A stretch of 64,000 nt of DNA from Schistocephalus solidus (lineage: Eukaryota; Platyhelminthes; Cestoda; Diphyllobothriidea; Diphyllobothriidae), in contig WEDG01005134.1 in the NCBI GenBank assembly GCA_017591395.1, positions 60,809-124,808 of the forward strand, in the 5' to 3' direction. Positions 23,021-35,500 of the stretch are shown here, one piece after another. The first letter of the stretch is position 1. Each line of letters opens with the position of its first letter. Position numbers and translations under genes: made by a program. The notes under the pieces were generated by a model. It saw only the letters and a list, made by a program, of their open reading frames with translations, made no database searches and had not been told where the DNA came from.

Positions 23021-26000
23021 AGTTTATCAAACGAAATAGACTCACAAAACTTTATTATTGCGCTTTTTGGACGCAAGATGTCAAAAAACTGCGAAACTTA
23101 ATTTTGAAACATAATTCGTCCTTTGTTTCCTGGAAACAATGATCTTTGCCCAACCTGCATTTAACCGGTTGTCGTGAATGCAAGCTATAACGGTATGCTG
23201 CTTTATTTTGCATCGTCTAAACCTTTATTGTAGGCGCAAATTCCGTAACCCTTGAATAACAGGAGACTTTTCGCGAGTGCATCGATTATAGCCCGCATCG
23301 TTGCAGCTGATAAATTCCTATATGGATGCGGAGCCATAAATTGAGATCATCGGTTCTTTTTGTGCATGCGTATATGACAAGACACTTAAAATACGGATTA
23401 TGTAAAAACGCTATTGCAGTCCTTATGACCAAAAGGTTACTTAAAAAAGATACAATGACCTACTAGGACACACATTTGAAAGACGCATTCGCACTGTTAT
23501 AGATTAAAAACCAACCTACCATTTTGTGTTTGGCTAATGCAGCAAAATCCGCCTTTACCTAATTCAGGAGCTCTTCTTCTTATAATGTAAGCTCAAAGAT
23601 TAAAGCACTGACGAAAAAGGGTTTTGTAAAGTTGAAATGTGCAATTAATTATCGTAACCTACAGTTTTACATTTGATCAGTTTTAGACTTATGGAATGGA
23701 AATGTTTTTCGTTCGTTGCCCACATCTTGCTAAGCAGTCTGTAGGACACCCGTTGAAATTTACCTGTTATTTCCTCGAAAATGATCAGTCACACATGTAA
23801 GCTATATGAACGCTGGCCGCTAAAAGATTCCCGATAACGGTTAAATGAAGATTTGTTGTGTTTTATCAACCCTTACATTTACGCGAAATGTTTTTTCATA
23901 AATGATAGAGAATCATACAATTAATTCACTATTGTATTTCATTGTCCTGGCAGTCGAAAGTTTGATAAGACAATGGAAAAATTCACATTGATTGACATAA
24001 ACTATCAAAATATACACAAGCTCTATACCAAACGTGGATTATTGGATTTTGTAAATTTTCATAAATCGTTTTGCAGCACAACAGTGCCAACATGCACCAA
24101 GGAATTTTTAATCGGGAAAAAAACGCGAAATCGGTAGCACGTGCATTTGTTCATCTATATTTTTGAATAGAGTTTTAACAGTAATTAAATGTTCAGCAAA
24201 CATCAAAAACACAATGGCCGAGGCTTGTTTTATTATTAATGTTTATAATGCAGACACACACTTCATATCCCCAACTAACTTCAGAATTCCGTAAATTAAC
24301 AATTTAAGCAAGCATCTGCAAGATAGATTAAAAGCCACGCACTCCGGATATGGTTCAGCGTACTTCCCGTTGCATTGTATTATTTAGGTACCAAACGGAC
24401 TGTTTTTAATAACCCATTTTGCCTGTCCCAGGACGTGGTTTACTGTGCAAACCTTTACGACAATATGACGATATTTGCAATAAAAAACGCAGTCCCAGGC
24501 AGTCTTTGCTACAATTTATTTAATATTATATAACGCTTTTGACCCCCTGTTACAACATTTTAACGCAAAACCAGGAAAAACGAGGCACTATTCGCATTTC
24601 TAATTGTATGTTTTCATACCCAAAATTGCACGCATAATATGTGTTCAACTGAGGGACATCGGTTCATCATTTCGTGTTCAGTAGGTCTCATTGGATTGTA
24701 ATCAACCATCTTGCATTCGTGGCAGAGTTTCCTCAATAATCAGCACAATATATTGCCCTCAAACCTTTGGGCAAATACAGGTCTTATAGTTCATAATTCA
24801 GTTCTCCTGAACCGGTTAAGCTGTCTATGAGCCTAAATGAAACTAACATTGGGATGCTACAGTGAATCCACACATACGCGCTGTAGGTTTTTGCTGTCAA
24901 ATTTACCATTATTTGTTTTAATTTCACATCTTCACTGTAAAAAATTGAAGTAGCTACTGTAGGCGCATATCTGTCACTTCTATGCCACAAATCACCATGT
25001 AATTCATACGTGTTCTTTAATCAAGCATGAAAGACCGGCATATTGCACTGCTTGCTAATGATGATGACGTCAAAAATGTAAAGAGGTGAAATGGCAATAG
25101 CCAAGTTAGTGACATTAGTATGAGGCATATTTGGCAGATATTATCTAATAAGACTATGTGTCGGCATAGCTGATGTATTATGTTCCTTCTTAAAATGCGC
25201 AGGCAGTTATGTCTTTATCAAGTTAACATTTGTGAGGTTTTGAATCTGAAGAAAGCAAAACGGAACACTATAGATTAATAATGTTCTTTAATGCGTACTT
25301 CAATTGTACTGTCTTGATTTTGCGTAGAGTTTAGATCTTTTTAAACAAAGCTTGCGTTTCAATGTGCACTTCTAAGGAAACAGCAATTGAAATGTTAGGT
25401 AAGTACATTTTTTCTCATTAACGGACGTTTCTCCTTCACGGAGTCCAATTGCTTGTCATTTTAAGCAAGCACTTAGACCGTCTACTGTACCTCCATATCC
25501 GCTGTCAAAGCGTTTGGTCTGAGGTTGATACATCTGCAATTTAAAAAATGATATCATGTATTAAGAAGAGTACGTAAAATGGACTAACATGCTTTCTCGG
25601 GAACTCAATATCAGGATAGTAACATTACACCGATAATACAAATATGAAGAATTGCTAGGTTTCAGTTCTTATGGTTACTAATCATCATTTCTATGCTGGC
25701 TGCATTTCAAAATCAGCGGTTTGAGATCACTGGGACTGCCATTGCCACAGCTGTTGCTAGAACCCGTTTGCTAGAAAACTTGTCTGGTGTCCGGTGCACA
25801 ACCAATACGACTTATTTCGTATCTACATGGTTATTAATATAAACTAGACGGGCGAGAAGAGAACTCCAGTTTGATATAATTTCACAATTACCCAACCAGA
25901 CAGGTATGTAATCACATACACTCTTTTCCAGTTGCCTCGTTCCCCATAGGATCAATTAAATGGTTAAATGCACATTGAGTAGGCCTTTAATGCTAGTAAG

Positions 26001-26234
26001 TCTTAACATCCTACACGTAGTAGGCAAGAGTTCGTAAAATTTATTTATATATGAATGAAGGTAAAAATGGCTTGATATATACAGGTATAAACTACTCACC
26101 TGCTGGCAACTTTAACATTTCAAATGCAAAAAAATATGTATTTTTAAGAAACGTCGTCTTACAGGCGGCAACTCTAACTGAGTAAAAAAATGCGCGCAAT
26201 TGTAAATTTTTGTTCAACTCTATTAACATTTATC
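23021..26234. other. Intergenic, no gene seen
   Basis: AT-rich, with no frame longer than about 70 codons and no repeat that I recognise. Confidence 0.5.
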
Positions 26235-27340
26235 CAACGGCACGTTGTCTTGCTTTGTTCAAATTTGGATTATTGACATGTTCAATGCTCGCGTGGCGCA
26301 CACCTGGGCTTGCAAACGGCAGCTGATAAGCCAGAAATGGCCCTTCCATTCTCCAATATCTGCCCTGGCAATATAAATAAAGTGTGTTTGTCGGTGTGAA
26401 TCTTTCATAGTCCAACGCTTGAGACATTGATCCACTGGTATGTTATCTTGCCGGTTTAGATCGAGAATATTGGCATGCTTGATAATCACGTGTTGCACAC
26501 TTGGGCTTGGTTGAAAACCGATGATAAGCCGGAAATGACCATTCCTGTCTCCAGAATATGTGCCGTCAAAAGTAAAAAAATATTTTTTGTTCAGCCCAAA
26601 TCGTTCCCATCCAAGGCTCTAAACATTGATGCACTGGCACTTTGTCTTGCCGGTTTAGATCAGGAATATTGACATGCTCGATGCTCGGGTGGTGCATACC
26701 TGGGTAGGCTGACGACCGCGGATATGCCAGAAATGGCCATTTTTGTCTTCCTTTTCTTTGTCGGCAATATTAATAAACTTGTTCTAGCTCAACGCTCAAA
26801 AAATGGATCGCTTGGCACGCAGTCATGCCGATTAAAATCGGGAATATTGTCATGCTCGATTCTCGGGTGTTGTATACGTGGGCTTCGTGACAACCTCTGA
26901 AATGCCAGAAATAGCTTTCAAGTCCTCTTTATTCGAATCAATTTTGTTCAATGCTTTCAAAATTTTTCCACTGGAACGTTGTCTTTCCGGTTTCCATAGG
27001 GAATATTGACATGCTCGATGCTCGGGTGGTGCACACGTGGGCTTGGCTGACCGCTTGATTTCTAGAAAGTTTTCTTCCAGTCTGCCTGATCATTGCCGTC
27101 AATATTGTTAAAAAATTTGTTTTTTAATCCGAATCATTTTAGTTTATATATATTAACATTATTTCAATGGAACATTGTCTTGCGAGTTTAGATCGCGAAC
27201 ATTGATATGCTCAATGCCCCGGTGGAACACACCCGGTCTTTTGTGGCGACAACTGATTAGCCAGAAATGACCATTCCTGTCTCTTTTATCTTTGCCCGAA
27301 TATTAAAAAAATATTTGTTGGTTGATACGAAAAACAAGGT
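26235..27340 (+). repeat. Tandem array of six units of about 160-200 bp
   Basis: The unit start (GGCACGTTGTCTTGCCGGTTTAGATC-like) occurs at about 26238, 26438, 26637, 26811, 26973 and 27169, giving spacings of 200, 199, 174, 162 and 196 bp. Each unit continues with ATATTGACATGCTCGATGCT, a GTGCACACCTGGGCTTG-like piece, and then GATAAGCCAGAAATGGCC and a C/T-rich tail. The last two pieces also occur in the SINE at 1-2385 and 8.8 kb. Units differ at many positions, so the array is old. It has no protein-coding character. Confidence 0.85.
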
Positions 27341-28689
27341 TGGTAGCAATGTTGATATCAATGCCTGATAAAAAAATGGATTACAAGCACGATGAATGAT
27401 CTACACGCAACTTTAAACAACAATCAAGGTTATTAACCTGCCTAAACTAATCATTTTTAATCAAAAAAACAGATTTCAACATATTTCGTCCTTTACACAT
27501 TGACACACGTTTGTATTAATTGCATTTTCAATACAAACGTAGAGCTCGAATATAAAAATAAAATAAAATATATTGCATTCTTTTTCATCGCTGAAGGATT
27601 TCCTTCCTTTTTCTGCTAGTGCATATTATTTGTAAGATTTCTGCGGTTCACCTCCGGTAAATTGACAAAATGCATTGGACGTAGTTACATATTTCTCTAC
27701 TTTCATCAATAGTTAATACCTGACTACGATTTGGTTACTTAATAAGGGGTAAGAAAATACCTAACAGTTTACTATACAGAGCACGGCTCCTACTGGCTAT
27801 TTCAATTATTTGATTTTTGAATGTTGCTCTGCCCATCTAACTCAATATTCGTAATGTATTTTGCAGTGTTAATTATTTTTAATATTCATGTGCCTAAACC
27901 GTTGGATGCCACAATCTTGCAATAATGTGTTTGCATTGCTTTTACATTTATTCCCTGAAGGGAATCAGGCAAGAAGAAACTCCAAAGCTTATAGAAATAA
28001 ACCGGACATGTATTTCGATAAATACCTTTAATCATGACTTAAGTTATCAAATATAGCACAATTCGAAAGCTTATCGGGCATTTGAGTTCAACGTATAGAA
28101 CGTTGTATTACTGTATTAAAAATGATTTGCAAATGGCACACATTTAGCACAGAAAGGAGTCCTAGAAAAAATGCATTCATGCTGTATACCTAAGATGCAT
28201 TTAAAAAAGTGGATTCGAACAACTTTGCGTAGCAAAACGTGTCCCTTCTTGGGTTTTAGCTTTCAGCAGTTTTGAAGATCCAATCTGGAATCCCTTGCGA
28301 TGTCTGCCTCATTTTCCGCTCGAAAAGGTCTAAAATGGCTTTCAGAGCATATACAAACCTTTATAAATATTGATTTGTATACCTGAATCTTATAATTTTC
28401 AAACATCGCAGTAAATATTCATGTGAACAGGAAACATTTTGTATACGCAAACAGTCAAACTGGTCCTGGTGTGATTCACAAAATTTGTTTTCATTTTTCA
28501 AAGCAGTTCTAGTAGGTCGAAATTTGACTCGCGTCTAGTAATATTCTTATCAGATAATGACAACAGGAACATAATGTAATACAAGAATTATAATTCTACT
28601 AATAAATAGCACCTCCCGTAATAAAAGAGAAAAATATTATTTTAAAATAGTTAAATAATTCAGTGGATAAAATTGGGAAAACCCTGCCG
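27341..28689. other. Intergenic, no gene seen
   Basis: Strongly AT-rich, without recognisable frames or repeats. Confidence 0.5.
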
Positions 28690-29400
28690 ACAGCAAGGGA
28701 AATGGTTAAGTACGGCCAGCGCTCTAGCCAACTGATCTACGATGCCACTTACCTGACACGGGTGTTAAATCACATTTGGGTACTGTTAACCATGCAGTCT
28801 TCTGCAACGTAAGGAATTTACCACTTCTGATAGAGTAAGCTGACTGTCTAAGCAGGACTTTCTAGGCAATCAATAGAGAATCCAACAGATGATTACCCGG
28901 TTTAATTACTTATAAGAGGATTTTTGCTGATTTGAACAGTTTATTAAACACACTTTTCAACACCTTGACAACTTAGTGTAATTTAAACTCGTGCCTGCAA
29001 AGAGAAGGCTGTAGTACAGCCAACGCTCTAGCCAACTGAGCTTCGAGGCGTCAGTGGGAGCTGCGAGTTCATTTACACTTGGGTCAAGTTAACCGCCCTG
29101 CCTACTGCAACAAATGGAATCCATTAATTCTGATAACGTAAGCAGGATTTCTTCAGCAATCAATCTAGACTCGAACATATGAATTCAAGGCACAATATAT
29201 TACTCGAGGATTTTGGATGATTTGAATAATTAATTTGACATATTTTTATGAAAATCATGGCCTTCACGGGGGGATTCGAACTCACGTCAGCAAAGGGTAG
29301 GTTCAAGTTCAGCCCACGCTCTAGCCAACGCAGCTAGGATTCCCCACCAGGAGCAGCTAATTAAGTCACAATAGGGTAAAGTTATCCGCAGCGCCTTCTA
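28690..29400 (-). repeat. Three tandem tRNA-like SINE units, minus strand
   Basis: The block that reads GTTGGCTAGAGCGTTGGC on the minus strand (a tRNA box A) recurs near 28722, 29027 and 29321, about 300 bp apart. Each unit also shares a TTAAC...CCCAAGTGTAAAT segment and a run around 'AATCAATCTAGA'. The units are diverged from each other and are a different family from the SINE at the start of the window. Confidence 0.7.
29263..29345 (-). other. tRNA-like segment of the third unit
   Basis: On the minus strand this contains box A (CTGCGTTGGCTAGAGCGTGG), a variable middle, and an excellent box B (GAGTTCGAATCCCCCC). This is the best preserved polymerase III promoter in the window. The 5' and 3' acceptor halves do not pair well, so I read it as a SINE head and not as a working tRNA. 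Confidence 0.5.
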
Positions 29401-29529
29401 AAAAAGGGGCCAAATACCGCATTCACTGTACTAAAGCTTTCCTCTTGCTGACTTGAGTCCGAATCCTACTTTACCATCCTAGTTTTTCACAAGAAGTCAA
29501 AGGAGTTCTTGCGATCTGTCAACAATCCA

Positions 29530-29745
29530 TATTACCTTATTACGTTTCGGGATCATCTGGTGGATTTTAGAGTTACTGCATATGAAATAATGTTTGAACT
29601 ATCAGAGTTGTGAAGCAGAATTGGTGGATACCTTGCGTTGAAGTACGCTGTGTGGGTAACTTGAACCAAATGTGAATAAACTGATGGCTTCCACAGGTCA
29701 GTTGGCTGCATTTTTTGGTGTACTGTTGTCAGTTCGAAAAACACC
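29530..29745 (+). repeat. Inverted fourth copy of the tRNA-like unit
   Basis: The stretch around CAGAATTGGTGGATACC...GTGGGTAACTTGAACCAAATGTGAAT is the reverse complement of the internal segment of the minus-strand units. It is followed by a box A-like GGTCAGTTGGCT at about 29695-29708. The fourth copy therefore faces the other three. Confidence 0.5.
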
Positions 29746-29759
29746 GGAAGTGCCGCTTT

Positions 29760-30690
29760 TTAAGTAGTGGGTCAAATTAAAATATGACTTGTTAAAAAAA
29801 CCCGTTGTGTCCCTCATGGACTTATTTGGCATGAGGTTATCGCAACATTCGAACCGACTGACAAAAAGGAATAAATAATATTATTTTTTTATTTTTTGCT
29901 GTTTTGATTAGAATTTCCCCCTGCACATAAAATAAACTATGCGACATACATAAAATTTGATTTGGCAGCTTTCAGAATTTTCCTTAACATTAACTCTATA
30001 CTGCAAATAATAGATTAACCTTTTCAATAGGAAACAATTGCTTGGAATGTGATTTTTTAGCCCTTGAAAGCAGTTTTACATTACATTCGAATACGACATG
30101 AGTACTGTGTATTTTAATTTACGATACTTCGCCTGAATTGTACTTGCACGGATAAACAGCCATCCTTTTATATTGTTACGTTTGTCATGCAGTACGTCGC
30201 AAATAAAAGATTACAGACATTTATATGTCTCAATTTGAAGCTTGATCTAAACTTTCAAATAACAAAATGCCAAAACATTTATCATTCTAGTGTTGTGATC
30301 CCATACAATATTGAAATACCCGGATAAAAAAAATTATATAAAAAGTTTAAGATTGCTTTAAGTATATTATTTTTATAAACCGTCCCCATTTTCCTGAAAG
30401 AAAACCATATTTGTTTATTTTTTGAAAACCGCGGATGAGTAAGATACATTCTTTGGTTATTGAATTCTTTGCATAAAGGCAAAGGTTTTTCTCAATAGCA
30501 TTTGGTATTTTTTCGTCTAATCAAAAACAACTGATAATGATCGACAGTCATTTTAAAAAAACTGAACTCAACATGATTTCTGTTTGCGAGGACAACAATA
30601 TAAAATAGAAAAGACATGCAAATTGTTCAGGGGGCCTGGGAACATGCAAGTTTGACGTTGTACTTTTCATGATTTTTCGGTGAGGATGCT
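29760..30690. other. 3' flank of the channel gene
   Basis: AT-rich. No gene is seen apart from the possible polyadenylation signal of the channel gene. Confidence 0.5.
30414..30419 (-). terminator. Possible polyadenylation signal (AATAAA)
   Basis: The minus strand reads AATAAA about 280 nt after the stop codon of the DEG/ENaC gene. In such AT-rich DNA the hexamer is common by chance. Confidence 0.3.
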
Positions 30691-30698
30691 TTGGACGT

Positions 30699-32538
30699 TC
30701 ATTGGGTCGGCATTAACAGGGGCTTGGGCGTTCCGTTTTCTGTGTTCTCTACCAGAGGTTCATCCGTCCTCATGTCTACATATTTTCTGTTTGGTATGAC
30801 ATCAAAATTTCCTCGTTCAGCAACGCAAACAATTTCTCTAGGGCTCTTTTTACCAAAATTCCTTTTGCAAGTCATGTAGACAAACTCAACAATTTCCACA
30901 AAAAAGGCAAACGTCATACCAATGTACAGGGAACAGAGGCCACCTATTCGACTAAAAAGAGCATTTTGTGTCAGGACAAGATTCTCGTTCTTGACGACGG
31001 TATCATTGCTCTTCCTCTTGACGACCAAATAGGCAAACCGGTCATCAAACACAAATGTGTTTTTTTCGTTGCTTTCATCTGCGGAAAAATTGGTCAGATT
31101 TTTTGTTTTCAAAAAGTGATAGATTAGACGCGCCTCGTCTGGGGTCAACGAACCGTTTATTGCCGAATCAAATAGGCTGGAGGTTTTTTGACTCCAATAC
31201 AATTGCCAACTTGTCGGTCTCCACATCGTCACAGAAACTTGAGTTTCATATTCGGTTACAACACAACGTCGCAAGCAGATTTTTTCCTCTTCTATCTTTT
31301 TCCGAAGTACGGCTGCATTGCTTATAATTAATCGAGCACATTGACGCCTCCGCATTATCAGATCTTCATCTAACAGAACGTCCTCCCCAGCTACCAACTG
31401 ACCACAGTACGGTAGGGTTGCATTTGGTGGGTAGATTCGGGGAAAGTATGCATAAAGGCATCCGCAACGTTGCACGACCAAATTTTGTATGTAACTGCTC
31501 AGACACATTTCAAACTGATAGTCATATTCTTCGTCAAGATCATTAAACCTCTGACTTGAATTTGCAAAGCAGGGCTTGTTTGGTCGGTTAAAGTGAATCA
31601 TTTTGACGGTCTGGAAGATCACCTCATTCATGCGACCTGGCGCCACCTGAAAGCCATGTCTGTCCAAACTTCCACGTTGGCCCGGCTCATGGATGACTAC
31701 TCGCAGTCCTACCGACTGCTCAAATAGGTCAAAGAGGAACGCCTGCCTATCTTCTTTCCCATAATTCTCGTCTGGTCCTAACCATAGGATGAGGCCCAAT
31801 TCGTTTATATGTTCAGAGGCATACTTCATAATTTCTACACTGTAACAATTGAAGTATTTGGGATCGGATTGGTGTCGAATCTTCAGCATGGGGTCCACAC
31901 AGCCTGGTCCCGTGAGCATCCATGTGCTACCGTATCGTAAAAGACAAAGAACGAGGACATCCTTCGATTTATGCCCCAATCTCCTGTGATCAGGCCAGTT
32001 TAAACTTTGATAATAGATTGGTAAGGTGTCGTATATGAGACCTTGAACAAGTGCCTCCTGGATGAGGGAAGCATTAATAAGCTGGATGTTGGCTGATGGA
32101 CCCTCTGGAATGTTAATGGCCTTTTCAAGAATTTTCGATGCACGATTTCGCAACATTTGGTTAAAAGTGGTAGGAGACATTATCTTCTTCCTTTTCCAGA
32201 GTTCGTAAGCACTAGAGGAAAATGGCTGATGGTTGCAAAATGTCACCGCGGGAAATGCAGTCGGAGCATCCATATTGATGTAAGTCTGAATATTCACTGA
32301 ATACTCCATGTATTCGTTGACAAGTTTCAGTAATTGAGATGTGAAGAAATAGGGTGGTTAAGCAAACGTAAACTGTCCACAGCACCCTCAGAGCACGGTT
32401 TTCCGATTTAACAATGCGATTACATCCGCGGATTGAGGTGGATTCAAGGAAACGAAATGCGTGCTCCTTGAACTCTTGCATTCGCTGAGTGCATTTGTTT
32501 CTGACACTGAATCGGTGTTGAAGCTGACTATCTGTCAT
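30699..32538 (-). CDS. DEG/ENaC (amiloride-sensitive type) sodium channel, one frame break
   Basis: This family forms trimeric sodium channels of the plasma membrane, gated by acid, peptides or touch; the stimulus here cannot be told. From the ATG at 32538 (an in-frame TGA directly precedes it) the first frame holds ESTSIRG (the family's His-Gly gating motif, here Arg37-Gly38) and WTVYVCL, the start of membrane segment 1. At 32351-32359 the reading must shift by one base. The second frame continues with YFFTSQLLKLVNEYMEYSV and runs 536 codons from the ATG at 32309. It contains FPAVTFCN (about residues 19-26), the Cys-rich extracellular domain (CLSSYI...RCGCLYAYFP...CLRRCV), membrane segment 2 (about 456-478) and a cytosolic tail of about 58 residues. 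Total length is about 613, normal for the family. No intron interrupts it. The selectivity-filter position reads GMT where most members have GxS. Confidence 0.9.
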
Positions 32539-32539
32539 T

Positions 32540-35500
32540 CAATAAATAGAAGTCGTCAAAGCAGCAGCTACGACCTGGAACTATGCATTATGAAAGCCAA
32601 AAGTAAATTAAACGTATAGCATTTTTATGGTAGAAACTCTGAAAAATGAAATAAACAAAGCTTTCATAAAGTTGCTTTTTTGTAAAATGACAAATTCAAG
32701 GCTTAATTTTTTGTGTTAAATTATGAGTTTTTAAATATAAAGGTCCACACAACTAATAAACAGCATATGCGACAACGACTAAAATTAGGATTTGAATATT
32801 GTGTAGGCGCATAGCATGGAGTGTAACTATACTTGATAAATGATGTTTGACATGACAAGAGACGGAGATCCTTCTCACAGGTTTTTACATAACAATTACT
32901 GTAACGTATTACGGAATTTTAGCGTCACGTTACTCAATTACAGTTTAGTTTCCTTGAAGATTTCCATTTTTATAAGACGGAAAATCTGTCAGACACAATT
33001 GCAGACATTTTGCTATAACACATCCTGCCCGTTTATTTGCAATTGCGTTTCCATTGACTTTAGATATATTTGTATCTGCTTTTAAGTTAAATTGATTTCA
33101 AAGATAGTATCTTTGATTTTTAAGCGTGTTATAATTTTGATGGATCATTTGTTTCATCCTACGAAAATGATGTATTTTTGTCTGTTATTCTTTCCCCACA
33201 AATTGCTAAAGCTGCTGTGCAGTGAGAAGCAAAACCACAAAATTAGAATGCACAAAAAACATGATATTGACGACAAAATCCATGTCTTCTTTAAAAACGG
33301 GATCTTGCAAAAGTAAGCTTCAGCAAATTTTCGCAACACAACATGTCAAAAAGTCTGATCTCAAACGTTATCCCATAAGACATTTCTAAATGAATTTGAT
33401 TCAGTTCAAACCCAGCAGATAAAGATTATAGAATTTTATGTATGTTGTATGTCTGAGCTGTTAAAGCACCGAAAAACGTGTTTTTAAATTTAAAAATACT
33501 TTCGCCAGTTAAAACAATATAATCGTACTTTCAAGCAAGTACTTATCCATTTATATTTGCACGTTTAAATGGGCGATACCAATTCATTACATGGTTTGAA
33601 CTTACAGCCATTAATATCCGTTAGTGTGAGTTGTAGCAAAAGAGCTCCATATGAATTTCAAAGATAAAAATTTAAAAAAATGATTTTAAGCAGAAAATAA
33701 TTGACCTTTATCTTTCTAGAAAAACAAAGCCGTTGCAGTTTGATTATGCATACATTAAACAGAATGTCAAAACTTTTGAATTTAAACCAAAACCTTTGAT
33801 ATGAATTTAAAATTAACTGCCTATCTATGTTTGAAGTAAGCGGTTGGAAAAGGTAAATTTATTTGGTTCAAGGGTGGAGGCAAAAGCGATTGAGTGTTAG
33901 CGTTATATACAACAACTGTTTATAACAACATAGTCTCGCCCTATTTAGTGCATGCGTATAGCAGGTTTTTTTTATCGAATTTTGGCTAGCGTTAATTAAT
34001 TTTATCAATAAATAATTTAAATTGTGAAGTGATTTCAGGTAATTAAGCAAATGTTTTGCTTCCATAATTCTTATTTATTTAAGCAATTGACGTTCTAAGT
34101 TAAAAACATATTATTATAATGAAAAATATAAATAAACACAGTTCTGAGTACACAGATTTCATCAGTGCCGTGAAGTATTATCATGCTTTGTTCTTTTTCA
34201 AATAAGATATTTGAATGTAGAATTATATAACATAACATAATTTTTTTGATATATATGGTCGTAAATAAATAAAATATTTCTGTCTTTTACCTTATTTGTT
34301 TGTTTGATAACACCAAAAATGTATTAACGTAAAACATTCAACAGCTTGTTTTATGCAAATTTAATTTATCTTTAGGGTTAATTTTAAATTATCAGGTATA
34401 ACATAAACTCTATAATCGTTAAGCCAAAACAAAATCAAACTTTTATATGATGGCTTATTTGAACAGTGTCAAACAACAGCCGTATAAAAAATAAATATTG
34501 AAAACTTGATGCATGCTATCTATAATTTGCATTGTGTTTGTTTGCATATTGCAGCATGCACAATTATTGGTTTCGATAAATGATAACAAAGGAAATGAAT
34601 ATGCCTTAGTTTCGAAATTTAAGAACGCGTTAAAGGTTTTTTATCTCACTTCAGTTTTAAATGCTTCGCTCAAAAAGGCAGCCCTTTCAACTTTAATTAG
34701 ATTTACTACAGAGCGCTTTTATATGGAGTGGGAGCGCCAATCGCTTTAATAGCCAATCATGAACACTGGAAGACATTTTTTTCAAATATCCTGTGCATCA
34801 TTAATTCCGAAAAGATGTTGGAAAACGACCATAGATTAGTACTGAATTGGGACGTAAAACGGCAATTCATATAAATTATCTCCATAAATTAAATTAAATA
34901 GATGTTCAAGGCAGCGTTTTTAAGTGCAACTAATGCATGTACCAACATAATTTACGATGTAAAAATTCAGAATTAATTATATTTTTTTCCATTGATAAAT
35001 TATATGTTGCAGCGACAAAACAAAGCAGACAGAACTAGGCCTAACATTTTCACTAGGTCCCATTGACACATTATCTTAATTGGGTGTTCAAATTTAAAAT
35101 TTATCATAATATACAAAATAAAAATACGCTTAACGAAGTCAAAGGTGAAAAAAAACTTTCACATAAACGTCTTCCATACAGTGATTATAAAATTATGCAT
35201 TACCCCGTTGAAAATTTCTCAACGTCTTTTGATATTAATAACTTCTTTCCAGCTTTTGCTGAAATATATAACTGCAACGAATCCTCAACTTCCAGATAAT
35301 TTTGTGTGAAGGAATGTCAACATACTTGTTTCCTTAACTCAAACGCTTGACAGCTCATTTCATGATTTTCTGGATAAGTAATCACTGTGTAAGGATGTTT
35401 TATATTTTTAGTGGAATCGAATTGCAATACTGAAAATAAACCTTTTTATAGAAACAATAAAACGTTTCTTTTGAATTTCGTATCGAATACCTGTACATTC

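Noticed and set aside
28690..29400. CRISPR array
   Set aside because: Three repeats about 300 bp apart with box A and box B and eukaryotic context; no short direct repeats with uniform spacers exist anywhere in the window.
32340..32365. An intron explaining the frame change in the channel gene
   Set aside because: The two frames abut within a few bases and together give the right spacing for membrane segment 1; no GT-AG pair fits.
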